Shown here piece by piece: positions 1-8,306 of a stretch of DNA of 64,000 nt. The notes beneath the pieces were generated by a model. That model was given only the letters and a program-made list of their open reading frames with translations, made no database searches and was not told where the DNA came from. The stretch spans positions 124,001 through 188,000 of the forward strand of contig NZ_QFWQ01000001.1 of NCBI RefSeq assembly GCF_003335105.1, given 5' to 3'. This DNA is from Rhodanobacter denitrificans. Lineage in GTDB: Bacteria > Pseudomonadota > Gammaproteobacteria > Xanthomonadales > Rhodanobacteraceae. A program made the translations under genes and the position numbers. Each line of letters opens with the position of its first letter. The first letter of the stretch is position 1.

Positions 1-2
1 GC

Positions 3-1787
3 ATGGCAACGAGAGTGGCGTGGCTGGGCCTGGGCGCACTGGTCCTGGCGACGCCGGCATGGGCCCGGCAGGACACAGCGGCACGTTTCAGGCAGGTCTA
101 CCAGCAGGAATGGAACTGGCGCAGCGCGCAGTCCGGCGTGCTCTCCTCCGGCGAGGTGCAACCAAACGGTGGCCGGCTGGACAACGTCGACGCGGCCAGC
201 CAGCAGCGCCGGCTGGACTACTGGCGGAAGGTGCTGGACCGGCTCGACGCGATCGATCCGCGGCAGCTGTCCGCCGAAGACCAGGTCAACTACGCCGTGT
301 ACCGTGCGCAGATCGGCAACCTGCTCGCCGCGCAGCGGTTCAAGGCGTGGCAGATGCCCTTCAACAGCGACTCGGCGTTCTGGTCGGACATCGGCTACGT
401 GCTGGGTGGCGACCACCTGCGCACGGCTGACGACTATCAGCGCTACCTCGACCGGCTGGAACAGATCCCGGCCTACTTCGACCAGCAGATCGCGAACATG
501 CGCGCCGGTCTCAGGCGCGGCTTCAGCGTGCCGCGGGCGGTGCTGGACGGCCGCGACGCGTCGATCGCCGCGGTGGCCGAGCTGAAGGATCCGACCCAGA
601 GCAGCTTCTATGCGCCGTTCAGGCAATTGCCGGCGTCGATCCCCGCCGACCAGGCGCAGGCATTGCAGGGCCAGGCGCTGCGGCGCATCCGCGACGAGGT
701 GATCCCGGCCTACGCGAAGCTGCTGGCGTTCTTCCGCAACGAATACGTGCCGCGGGCGCGCACCACGCTGGCGGCGGAGGCGCTGCCCGACGGCAAGGCC
801 TACTATCGCCAGCAGATCCGCGAGTACACCACGCTTGAACTCGACCCGGACGAAATCCACCGCATCGGCCTCGACCAGGTGGCGAAGATCCACGCGCAGA
901 TGCTGGAGGTGATGCAGGACACCGGCTTCAAGGGCAGCTTTGCCGACTTCCTGAAGTTCCTGCGCACCGACCCGCAGTTCTACGCGAAGACGCCCGAGGA
1001 GCTGCTGATGCGCAGCGCCTGGGTGGCCAAGCAGGTGGACGGCCAGATGCCGCGCTACTTCGGCCACCTGCCGCGCGCGCACTTCACCATCCAGCCGGTG
1101 CCGGCCGACATCGCGCCGTACTACACCTCCGGCCGCGGCGGCGCGGACACCTACCTGGTCAACACCTACGACCTGAAGTCGCGGCCGCTGTTCAACGTGC
1201 CGGCGCTGACCCTGCATGAGAGCTACCCCGGCCATGCGCTGCAGCTGGAACTGGCCGACGAGCAGCACGACCAGCCCGCGTTCCGCCGCAACGGCTACAT
1301 CTCCGCCTACGGCGAAGGCTGGGGGCTGTACTCGGAATATCTCGGCAACGAGATGGGCATCTACCACACGCCATACGAGCGCTTCGGCTACCTCAGCTAC
1401 CAGATGTGGCGCGCCTGCCGGCTGGTGGTCGACACCGGCGTGCACCATCTCGGCTGGACGCGCCAGCAGGCGATCGACTACCTCACCGTCAACACCGCGC
1501 TGTCCGCGCGCGAGATCGCCAACGAGGTGGACCGCTATATAAGCTGGCCGGGCCAGGCGCTGTCGTACGAGCTGGGCTACCTGAAGCTTCGTGAGCTGCG
1601 TGCGAAGGCGGAGCAGGCGCTGGGCGCGAAGTTCGACCTGCGCCACTTCCACGACACCGTGCTCGCGCTCGGTTCGGTGCCGCTGCCGGTACTGGAGCAG
1701 CGCATCGACCGCTTCATTGCCGACGGCGGCCCGGAGCCGGATTACGCATGCGACTGCGTGAAGGCAAAGGGCACGGCGGCGCACTGA
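3..1787 (+). CDS. DUF885 family exported metallohydrolase-like protein
   Basis: The 594-residue product starts with a Sec-type signal peptide ending near Ala-Trp-Ala at residues 19-21, so it should act in the periplasm. The central HESYPGH motif (about residues 405-411) and a downstream EGWGLYSE stretch (about 438-445) are typical of DUF885, whose motif resembles a zinc-peptidase site; several members have been proposed to be peptidases. The ATG is three bases from the window edge, so the start and any promoter cannot be verified, but the signal peptide sits directly behind it. Substrate is unknown. It is read in the same direction as the toxin-antitoxin pair that follows, which has its own promoter-like sequence. 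Confidence 0.85.
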   Translation: MATRVAWLGLGALVLATPAWARQDTAARFRQVYQQEWNWRSAQSGVLSSGEVQPNGGRLDNVDAASQQRRLDYWRKVLDRLDAIDPRQLSAEDQVNYAVYRAQIGNLLAAQRFKAWQMPFNSDSAFWSDIGYVLGGDHLRTADDYQRYLDRLEQIPAYFDQQIANMRAGLRRGFSVPRAVLDGRDASIAAVAELKDPTQSSFYAPFRQLPASIPADQAQALQGQALRRIRDEVIPAYAKLLAFFRNEYVPRARTTLAAEALPDGKAYYRQQIREYTTLELDPDEIHRIGLDQVAKIHAQMLEVMQDTGFKGSFADFLKFLRTDPQFYAKTPEELLMRSAWVAKQVDGQMPRYFGHLPRAHFTIQPVPADIAPYYTSGRGGADTYLVNTYDLKSRPLFNVPALTLHESYPGHALQLELADEQHDQPAFRRNGYISAYGEGWGLYSEYLGNEMGIYHTPYERFGYLSYQMWRACRLVVDTGVHHLGWTRQQAIDYLTVNTALSAREIANEVDRYISWPGQALSYELGYLKLRELRAKAEQALGAKFDLRHFHDTVLALGSVPLPVLEQRIDRFIADGGPEPDYACDCVKAKGTAAH

Positions 1788-1804
1788 GCCTCGGAAACGG
1801 GCCA

Positions 1805-1833
1805 TTGGCTTTGCTGCATTCGTGGAGTAATAT
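1805..1833 (+). promoter_or_regulatory. Putative sigma-70 promoter of the Xre/RES pair
   Basis: TTGGCT at 1805-1810 and TAATAT at 1828-1833 are separated by 17 bp. They lie 32 bp before the antitoxin ATG in an A/T-richer patch between two GC-rich genes. A purine-rich GGGAGAG ribosome site follows at about 1850-1856. The -10 match is only moderate. Confidence 0.4.
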
Positions 1834-1865
1834 TCCAAATAACTTTACAGGGAGAGTCAAGCATC

Positions 1866-2276
1866 ATGACTGCCCATCCGACCCGCATTGCCGAAGCCGC
1901 GCCCCGCTACGCGCCGCCGGACACGCTTGCCGACCCGGCGCTCCGCGCGTTCTTCAAGTTGGCCGAACACTGGAAGCTGCGGATCGCCGACCAGCGCCGG
2001 CTGCTCGGCGATCCGCCCGAATCGACCTTCTACAAGTGGAAGCGCCAGCAGGGTGGCGCCTTGGGACGCGACACGCTGGAGCGGATCAGCTACCTGCTCG
2101 GCATCTGGAAGTCGCTGCAGATCCTGTTCCCCGACCCGGCCCAGGCCGACGCCTGGCTGCACAAGCCGAGCACCGCGCCGTTGTTCGGCGGCCATTCCGC
2201 GCTGCAGCGCATGCTGTCGGGCAACGTGGCCGACCTCTACGTGGTGCGCCAGTACCTGGACGCGCAGCGCGGCTGA
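1866..2276 (+). CDS. MbcA/ParS/Xre-type antitoxin (DUF2384-like)
   Basis: The 136-residue protein has an Xre-like helical N-terminal half and a C-terminal toxin-binding domain of the MbcA/ParS/Xre family (residues about 75-134, including the LFGGHSALQRML and VRQYLDAQRG segments). Its partner is the RES-domain protein encoded next. In characterised pairs the antitoxin masks the RES active site and, with the toxin, represses its own promoter. The start is supported by GGGAGAG about 10 bases upstream. The family call rests on the C-terminal motif and the RES neighbour together. Confidence 0.82.
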   Translation: MTAHPTRIAEAAPRYAPPDTLADPALRAFFKLAEHWKLRIADQRRLLGDPPESTFYKWKRQQGGALGRDTLERISYLLGIWKSLQILFPDPAQADAWLHKPSTAPLFGGHSALQRMLSGNVADLYVVRQYLDAQRG

Positions 2277-2388
2277 GTCCGCGCCGCGGCGTCGTCGCGC
2301 CCGGCGAGAGCGCCCGCCGCCATGCTTGTGCCTCCACCTTCGAGCGCGGGGAAGCAAGCGAACCCGTCACCACGATCCGGAACGTCCG

Positions 2389-3078
2389 ATGCCCGCCGAC
2401 CTGCCGCCCGCCCGCCGCATCCGCTGGAGCCACGCCTTCCGCATCGTGCCCAGCCGCTTCCCCCCGGTCGGCGTATACGACCGCATCGCCGATCCGGCCG
2501 ACCTCGACGCGTTGTTCGCGATCGAGGCGCTGACCAACCCGCGCCTGCGCGAAGAGGCTGGCGCGCTGAAGCTGGTGTCGAAGGAGCACCGCATCAGCGG
2601 GCCGGGCACGACGCCGGTGATGGCCGCGTTCACCCATCTCAACCCGGAAGGCAGCCGCTTCTCCGACGGCAGCTGGGGCGTGTTCTACGCCGCGCACAGC
2701 GTGCCCACCGCGGTCGAGGAAACCGTGTACCACCGCGAGCGCTTCCTTGCCGCAACCGCCGAGCCGGCTTGCGACATCCAGATGCGCTGCTACCGCACCA
2801 GCGTCGACAGCCGCCTGCACGACATCCGCGGCGGCTGGAAGGCCGAGCAGGATCCGGACGTCTATACGGCCAGCGTGAAACTGGCTCGTGAACTGCGCGG
2901 GGCGCACTCCAACGGTATCGTCTACGACAGCGCACGGCACCGCGGCGGCGAGTGCCTGGCCGCGTTCCAGCCCGACGTGGTTGCACCCTGCACGCAGGCG
3001 CAGCACCTGGTCTATCGCTGGGACGGCAAGCGCATCGCGCAGGTGCTGGAGGTGTCGGAACGGGTACGGCCGCGCTAA
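2389..3078 (+). CDS. RES-domain toxin
   Basis: This 229-residue protein carries a full RES domain (about residues 25-215). Visible hallmarks are an arginine-containing start (FRIVPSRFPP), the FYAAHSVPTAVEETVYH helix with its glutamate, and a late Y-D-S segment (NGIVYDSARH). RES toxins of this type degrade NAD+ and block growth; that activity is known for the family and inferred here. The ATG at 2389 places 112 bp between antitoxin stop and toxin start, which is long for such an operon. The frame is open further upstream, with a TTG at 2326, but only the ATG gives a normal family N-terminus. No truncation is seen. Confidence 0.85.
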   Translation: MPADLPPARRIRWSHAFRIVPSRFPPVGVYDRIADPADLDALFAIEALTNPRLREEAGALKLVSKEHRISGPGTTPVMAAFTHLNPEGSRFSDGSWGVFYAAHSVPTAVEETVYHRERFLAATAEPACDIQMRCYRTSVDSRLHDIRGGWKAEQDPDVYTASVKLARELRGAHSNGIVYDSARHRGGECLAAFQPDVVAPCTQAQHLVYRWDGKRIAQVLEVSERVRPR

Positions 3079-3112
3079 TCTGCAGACCGGCACGACCGGG
3101 GCGAGGCAGACG

Positions 3113-3793
3113 ATGAAAGGCATGCGCAAGCTGTGGTGGATCCTTCTGCTGTGGCCGCTGCTGGCCACCGCGCGCGACAACCGCGAAAACGACCATACGC
3201 AGTGGAACCGGGAGATCGCCGCGTTCCAAGCCGCGGATCGGGCGCAGCCGCCGGCGGCGGGTGCGGTGCTGTTCATCGGCAGCTCGTCGATCCGCATGTG
3301 GACCTCGCTGGCGACGGACTTCCCCGAACTGCGCACGATCAACCGCGGCTTCGGCGGCTCGGAGATCGCCGACAGCACCTACTTCGCCGACCGCATCGTG
3401 GCGCCGTACCACCCCCGCGCGATCGTGATGTATGCGGGCGACAACGACCTTGAGGCCGGCAACAGCCCGCAGCAAGTGCGCGGCGATTTCGCCGCTTTCG
3501 TGCGCACGACGCGTGCGGCCGACCCCGGCGTACCGATCGCCTTCATCGCAATCAAGCCCAGCATGGCGCGCAAGGCCCTGCTGCCGAAGATCCGCGAGGC
3601 GAACGCGCTGGTGCGCGACTGGGCGGCCACTCAGCAAGACGTGGCCTACCTCGACATCTTCACCCCGATGCTGGGCAGCGACGGCCAGCCGCAGGCCAAG
3701 TGGTTCATCCAGGACGGCCTGCACATGAATCGCAGCGGCTATGAGCTGTGGCTCGGCGTCGTGCGGCCGTGGGTGGATGTGCACGGACGGTGA
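3113..3793 (+). CDS. Exported SGNH/GDSL-family hydrolase
   Basis: The 226-residue product has a signal peptide (hydrophobic run about residues 6-19) and an SGNH hydrolase fold. Block I is FIGSSSIRMW with the likely nucleophile Ser58, block III is GDND, and block V is DGLHMN with Asp201 and His204 as the other triad members. Such enzymes cleave esters of lipids or acetylated sugars in the periplasm; the substrate cannot be read from the sequence. The start was placed at the ATG before the signal peptide, 34 bp after the RES stop. The two genes may be co-transcribed without being functionally linked. Confidence 0.8.
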   Translation: MKGMRKLWWILLLWPLLATARDNRENDHTQWNREIAAFQAADRAQPPAAGAVLFIGSSSIRMWTSLATDFPELRTINRGFGGSEIADSTYFADRIVAPYHPRAIVMYAGDNDLEAGNSPQQVRGDFAAFVRTTRAADPGVPIAFIAIKPSMARKALLPKIREANALVRDWAATQQDVAYLDIFTPMLGSDGQPQAKWFIQDGLHMNRSGYELWLGVVRPWVDVHGR

Positions 3794-3946
3794 TGGAGGT
3801 GGGGGCGGTTATCGGCACTGGCGCGAGTTTCGAGATCAAGTGACTGGCACGTGTCCTGATCGATAAGGTCCGCTTCCGGCCTGACGCGGACATTGACACG
3901 ACGAAGCACTTCAGGATTTGCGTGAGGTTTTCACAAAGGGGGCGAC

Positions 3947-5080
3947 GTGCACGTTTCAGCTAAGGCAGTGCGTTTGACGGCGATCTTGGGGTTGGCAGTC
4001 TTAGCCGCCATCGTGATCGGTGTAGTGGCTATTCGCCTAAAGAGCTCATTTGTCTTGGCGCCGCTAGCATCGTTCAAAGACTGTCCTGGCCGCCTGCCCA
4101 TTCAGAGTGACGGCTTTCCCGGCGATCATGCGATCGTCGCCGATGGTGGTGAAGTGGTTGCGCTTCAGTGTTCCGATGGGACCGTTCTAACTTGGCAGGA
4201 GGGCGGCGTGGCCAGAAAATTCAAGGGCCGCACGCTCTTTAACGTGGCGTCCACTGTTGGCAGTGTGTCCCCGGAGTTGCAATGCTCGTACCACTTGGCC
4301 ACTGACATGTGCGGCACAAAAGGCGGCGTTGCGATACCTGGTTTCCTTGCGTGCCAATCGCCGGATGTCGAGATACCAGAACCACCTGATTGCGAGGTGA
4401 TCGATCATCCGAACGGCGGCTCAATATACGTCATGCGCAACCTCGGAGAACCAGGAGGCTTTGTGGCTGCCGCGTCATCGAGCGATATCTTGGTATTGGG
4501 TATATCAGAGCGGCCCGGTGTGTTGATGCCTAGAATTGGTAGGGCGAAAGACTTTGTCTACATAAGTAACAGGGCACTTTTGATGTCCCTGTCGTTAGCG
4601 ACCGGCCGTACCACGGTGCTCGCTGCAGTTCCCGTCGGCTATACGCCTTGGGGGAACAGTGAATCGGAACCCGATCAGGTTGCCTATTCCGATGCCTACG
4701 ACCTGATGATCGTATCGTTTGGTGGTTCATTCTTGGGGTCCAAGGCGATCGCTTTCGTTCGTGCCTACACGCCCGATGGCCTGGAGAAGTGGGGCATTGG
4801 GGGTAACGTGGTGGCTGACAAAAGTGGCTTTTCGGGAGACTTTGCGGAGGTCCATGTGTTTGGAGGTGGAAGGTACGCAACGTTCAATCGTGGGTCCAAT
4901 CGCCGGTCTTTCGACATCATTGATTTAAAGGATGGCGACGTCCTGGCAACATTCGAGGGATGGCCCATTGCCGTCGCTTCCAAAGCAGATCGAATGCTCG
5001 TCAAGAATCCTAATGGGGATTACTCCTACTTTGAGATGATCAATAAGGAGGCCGCGCGTCCGGGTCATCGCGCACCGTGA
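3947..5080 (+). CDS. Hypothetical membrane-anchored protein of atypical composition
   Basis: I do not recognise this 377-residue protein. It has one N-terminal hydrophobic helix (about residues 9-30) and no lipobox, so it is probably anchored in the inner membrane with the rest in the periplasm. Several cysteines lie in the first 150 residues. The remainder is rich in glycine, beta-strand-like segments and repeated aspartate-glycine turns, as in beta-propellers. Base composition is clearly less GC-rich than the neighbours and codon choice is more mixed (TTG, ATA, AGT codons), which suggests recent acquisition. It lies alone between forward and reverse genes with no obvious partner. Confidence 0.7.
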   Translation: MHVSAKAVRLTAILGLAVLAAIVIGVVAIRLKSSFVLAPLASFKDCPGRLPIQSDGFPGDHAIVADGGEVVALQCSDGTVLTWQEGGVARKFKGRTLFNVASTVGSVSPELQCSYHLATDMCGTKGGVAIPGFLACQSPDVEIPEPPDCEVIDHPNGGSIYVMRNLGEPGGFVAAASSSDILVLGISERPGVLMPRIGRAKDFVYISNRALLMSLSLATGRTTVLAAVPVGYTPWGNSESEPDQVAYSDAYDLMIVSFGGSFLGSKAIAFVRAYTPDGLEKWGIGGNVVADKSGFSGDFAEVHVFGGGRYATFNRGSNRRSFDIIDLKDGDVLATFEGWPIAVASKADRMLVKNPNGDYSYFEMINKEAARPGHRAP

Positions 5081-5274
5081 CGCCTAACCTGCAGGTCCCT
5101 TACGACGCCTCTTTGAACTGTCAGAAGTGGAACGGAAGATCCTTCCGACCCAAAGCACGCATTATGGATGCCATGAAGCCAAACGCCGGCGTCTGACGCA
5201 GTGAGTACGGTATTCTCTTGGACGAGGCGCGGTGTAATCGATGCCCTCACGAGGCGGATGCAGGCACCCGGCCG

Positions 5275-5793
5275 TCAGTCGATCTTCCGCCACACCGAGA
5301 TCGGCACATCGCCATTGGGGCGCGCTTTCACGCGGTAGCTGAGTACTCCGTCCTTGAGCTGGTATTGCCGGCGCTGTTCCTGTCCCTCCCAGTTGGGGAA
5401 GGAGGCGCCCTCAATGTGGAACACCAGCACGCCGCGATCCGCTTCGATGCGCAGCGTGCCGTAGTGGGTGCTGGAGCCCATCACGGCGGCCTTGTACTCG
5501 TCGGGCGTGCCTTTTGCCTTGTCGGCGGCGCGGAAGGCCGGTCGCTCGGCCTTGAAGATCTGCAGCGAGTAGTGGCCCTGGCCGTCGATCAGCAGCAGGC
5601 CCTTGGGCTTGGTGCCGTAATCGGGTGCGTGCGAACCATCGGGGTGCTGCACCTCGGCCGCGACCAAGGTCCACGTGCCGGCGAGCGGCGACGCGTCGCG
5701 AGCCGCGCCGGCCGAGGCGGCGGACGTCCAGAGCAGACCTGCCGAGAGGAGTGCGGCCAGGGTGTGGCGGTTCACGACGGTATGGATGTTCAT
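5275..5793 (-). CDS. Exported lipocalin-like domain protein
   Basis: The 172-residue product has a clear Sec signal peptide (about residues 1-27, ending ASAGA). It is followed by a lipocalin-like domain that opens with the PLAGTWTLVAAEV segment typical of this family and continues with regularly spaced beta strands. Members bind small hydrophobic ligands or have unknown roles. The ATG at 5793 was chosen because it starts the signal peptide; the frame extends upstream without a better start. It is divergent from the LysR gene at 5917, which could control it. Confidence 0.75.
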   Translation of the reverse strand: MNIHTVVNRHTLAALLSAGLLWTSAASAGAARDASPLAGTWTLVAAEVQHPDGSHAPDYGTKPKGLLLIDGQGHYSLQIFKAERPAFRAADKAKGTPDEYKAAVMGSSTHYGTLRIEADRGVLVFHIEGASFPNWEGQEQRRQYQLKDGVLSYRVKARPNGDVPISVWRKID

Positions 5794-5916
5794 GCGAGGA
5801 GTCCCGAGTCCGGAATGGCGTGCGCGCATTGCTGCGCCGGTCACCGGATGCTAGGCTCTTGGCATGCTGAAGAAAATCCGATAACTCGGAACCAACCATT
5901 CGGGAAAACGAAAGCA

Positions 5917-6792
5917 ATGTCCCTGCCGAACCTGGACATGGATGCGCTGCGGACGCTGGTGGCGATCCTGCAGCTGGGCAGCCTGGGGCGGGCGGCGGAG
6001 CGGATCGGCCGCTCGCAATCGGCGGCGAGCCAGCAGATCAGGAAGCTGGAAAGCCAGCTCGGCCAGCCGCTGTTTCGCAAGCAGGGGCGAAACATGGTGC
6101 TGACGGAAAGTGGCGAGCTGGTGCACTCCTATGCGCGCCGCATCCTCGAGCTCAACGACGAAGCCGCGCGCAGCGTGGCCGGCCGGTCGGTGGAAGGCGC
6201 CGTGCGCTTCGGCCTGCCGGGCGATTTTGCGGAGACCTGGCTGCCCGCGGCGCTGGGCCAGTTCAAGCGGGCGCATCCGGCGGTGCGGGTGGACGTCGAG
6301 GTGGAGCGCAACGGGCGCCTGCTGGAACGCCTCGACCGGGGTGAATTCGACCTCGTGCTCGTCATGGGCCATGGCAATCGCCCGGACGCCAGGCGCCTGG
6401 CCACACTGCCCATGACGTGGATCGGCCCGGCGGGTACGCAGGTGGTGCTGAAGGCCGGTGCCCCGCTCGACCTGGCGCTCTACCACCCGCCCTGTTTCTT
6501 TCGCCGCGCAGGCATCGAGGCGCTCGACCAGGCCGCCGTTCCCTGGCGGCTGGCCTATGCCACGGCAAGCCTGCAAAGCCTGTGGGCCGGGGTGGCAGCC
6601 GGCCTCGGCATCACGCTGCGCACGACGGCCGGCATCCCGCCTTCCCTCATGCGGCTCGGTGAAAGGCATGGCTTGCCGCCGCTGCCCGTGGTCGAGCTGT
6701 GCCTGCATGCGGCACCAGGCGCATCGAACCCGGCGCTGGGTCAGCTCGAGCGCGTGGTGATCGACAACATCAACGGCAACCTGGGCTGGTAG
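5917..6792 (+). CDS. LysR-family transcriptional regulator
   Basis: The 291-residue protein has an N-terminal winged helix-turn-helix (about residues 5-65, with LGRAAERIGRSQSAASQQIRKLE) and a LysR substrate-binding domain behind it. The start at ATG 5917 gives the usual spacing of M-x-D-LDALRTLV seen in this family. It is divergent from the lipocalin-like gene, the usual arrangement for a LysR target. It ends only 3 bp from the end of phhA on the other strand, so the two convergent genes share little room for termination. The effector is unknown. Confidence 0.85.
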   Translation: MSLPNLDMDALRTLVAILQLGSLGRAAERIGRSQSAASQQIRKLESQLGQPLFRKQGRNMVLTESGELVHSYARRILELNDEAARSVAGRSVEGAVRFGLPGDFAETWLPAALGQFKRAHPAVRVDVEVERNGRLLERLDRGEFDLVLVMGHGNRPDARRLATLPMTWIGPAGTQVVLKAGAPLDLALYHPPCFFRRAGIEALDQAAVPWRLAYATASLQSLWAGVAAGLGITLRTTAGIPPSLMRLGERHGLPPLPVVELCLHAAPGASNPALGQLERVVIDNINGNLGW

Positions 6793-6795
6793 GAG

Positions 6796-7683
6796 TCAGG
6801 TGTCCGCGTTGGTCGCCCAGCCCACGCGATCGCCGCGGGTGAACACGCGGTCGCCGTCGAGCACGTCGCCGGCAGCGTGCGCGGGCTCCGCCTTGAGCTT
6901 CGCATAGATCGGCGTGAAGTCGGGATGCGTCGCTTCGAACAGCTGCTCGAAGCTGTCGATCACGAAGTAGGTCTGCTGGTAGGTGTCGATGCGGTAGCGC
7001 GTGCTCATCACGCGCTCCAGGCCGAAGCCGATGCGGTTCGGCGAGGGCGAATCGAGCGAATAGATCGACTCGCCCTTGGAGCTGACGATGCCGGCGCCGT
7101 AGATGCGCATGCCTTCGGCGGTGTTGATCAGGCCGAATTCCACCGTGTACCAGTACAGCCGGGTCAGGTTCATCAGTGCGTCGGGGCCGATCGCGAACGC
7201 CTTCATGCCGCCGCGGCCGTAGGCCTGCATGTAGTCGGCGAACACCGGGTTGAGCAGCAGCGGCACGTGGCCGAACAGGTCGTGGAACAGGTCCGGCTCG
7301 CTGAGGTAATCCAGTTGATCGGGTTTGCGGATCCACCAGCTCACCGGAAAGCGCCGATTCGCCAGATGGTCGAAGAACACTTCGTCCGGCAGCAGGCCTT
7401 CCACCGCCACCAGCTCCCAGCCGGTGGCCTTGCCCAGCACCTTGTTGATTTCGGAAAACCGGGGGATGCCGCCGTCGCCCAGGCCGAAGCGTTCGACGCC
7501 GGCCATGAATTCCCGACAGGCGCGCGCAGGCAGCAATTCGCGCTGGCGCTTGTACAAGGTGTCCCACACCTCGTGGTCGGTCTTGCTGTAGCTGGCCCAC
7601 GGCTGCTCGACCACGCCGGTGGCGTACACCGGCACGTAGCCGCGATCGGTCTGCTGGTGTTCGACTTTGCGTGGCGTATCCAT
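6796..7683 (-). CDS. phhA: Phenylalanine 4-monooxygenase
   Basis: This 295-residue enzyme is the monomeric bacterial form of phenylalanine hydroxylase. It converts phenylalanine to tyrosine with O2 and a tetrahydropterin in the cytoplasm. The iron ligands are visible: His134 and His139 in LFHDLFGH and Glu182 in WYTVEFGL. The substrate-site arginine/proline region (RRFPVSWWIRKPDQLDYL) is intact. A GGAG ribosome site precedes the ATG. The divergent Lrp/AsnC gene at 7827 is the likely regulator, since amino-acid-responsive Lrp proteins commonly control adjacent catabolic genes. No other pterin or homogentisate gene lies nearby. Confidence 0.95.
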   Translation of the reverse strand: MDTPRKVEHQQTDRGYVPVYATGVVEQPWASYSKTDHEVWDTLYKRQRELLPARACREFMAGVERFGLGDGGIPRFSEINKVLGKATGWELVAVEGLLPDEVFFDHLANRRFPVSWWIRKPDQLDYLSEPDLFHDLFGHVPLLLNPVFADYMQAYGRGGMKAFAIGPDALMNLTRLYWYTVEFGLINTAEGMRIYGAGIVSSKGESIYSLDSPSPNRIGFGLERVMSTRYRIDTYQQTYFVIDSFEQLFEATHPDFTPIYAKLKAEPAHAAGDVLDGDRVFTRGDRVGWATNADT

Positions 7684-7826
7684 GGCGTGCTCCGGTGCGG
7701 GCGTGGGCTGATCGCGTCACAAGCTTACGGTGGTTCGACCGCACGAAGATTGCTTTGTTGCCGAAGGCGAGGCCATGAGCGCATTATTATTGCGTATTTA
7801 CAGGTAATACCGGACACATATTGCAT

Positions 7827-8303
7827 ATGACGACACTCGATCGCACCGACCTGCGTCTGCTCGCCGTGCTGCAGGGCGAAGGCCGCATCACCAACGCCGA
7901 GCTGGCCGAGCGGGTCAGCCTGTCGCCGTCGGCGTGCCTGCGCCGGCTGCAACGGCTGGAAGCGGACGGCATCATCACCGGCTACGCCGCGCAGATCGAC
8001 CCGCAGGCGGTGGGGCTCGGCCTGCAGGCCTTCGTGCGGGTGCAGCTGACCAAGCACGAGAGCGCGGCGATCGAAGGCTTCGTCGAGCGCGTCAACGGCT
8101 GGGACGAGGTGGTCGCCTGCCACGCGCTGACCGGCGACATGGATTACCTGCTGCATGTCTATGTGGCCGACCTGCAGGACTTCTCGCGCTTCCTGCTCGA
8201 CCATCTGCTGAACGCCGCCGGCGTGGCCGACGTCAATTCCAGTTTCGTGCTGCGCACGGTGAAGCGTTCGCCGTCGCTGCCGCTGGGCCAGCTGGAACGT
8301 TGA
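7827..8303 (+). CDS. Lrp/AsnC-family transcriptional regulator
   Basis: The 158-residue protein has the Lrp helix-turn-helix (about residues 5-55, TNAELAERVSLSPSACLRRLQRLE) followed by the RAM/AsnC ligand-binding domain (about 65-145), including the CHALTGDMDYLLHV strand found in the family. A TTG lies two codons upstream (7821), but the ATG at 7827 starts the conserved domain. It is divergent from phhA with about 140 bp of A/T-rich sequence between them, so it probably senses an aromatic amino acid and controls phhA. That ligand is inference. Confidence 0.88.
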   Translation: MTTLDRTDLRLLAVLQGEGRITNAELAERVSLSPSACLRRLQRLEADGIITGYAAQIDPQAVGLGLQAFVRVQLTKHESAAIEGFVERVNGWDEVVACHALTGDMDYLLHVYVADLQDFSRFLLDHLLNAAGVADVNSSFVLRTVKRSPSLPLGQLER

Positions 8304-8306
8304 CGC

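Noticed and set aside
5164..5196. Tiny reading frame MDAMKPNAGV after the hypothetical gene
   Set aside because: Ten codons, no ribosome site and no family; not supportable as a gene.
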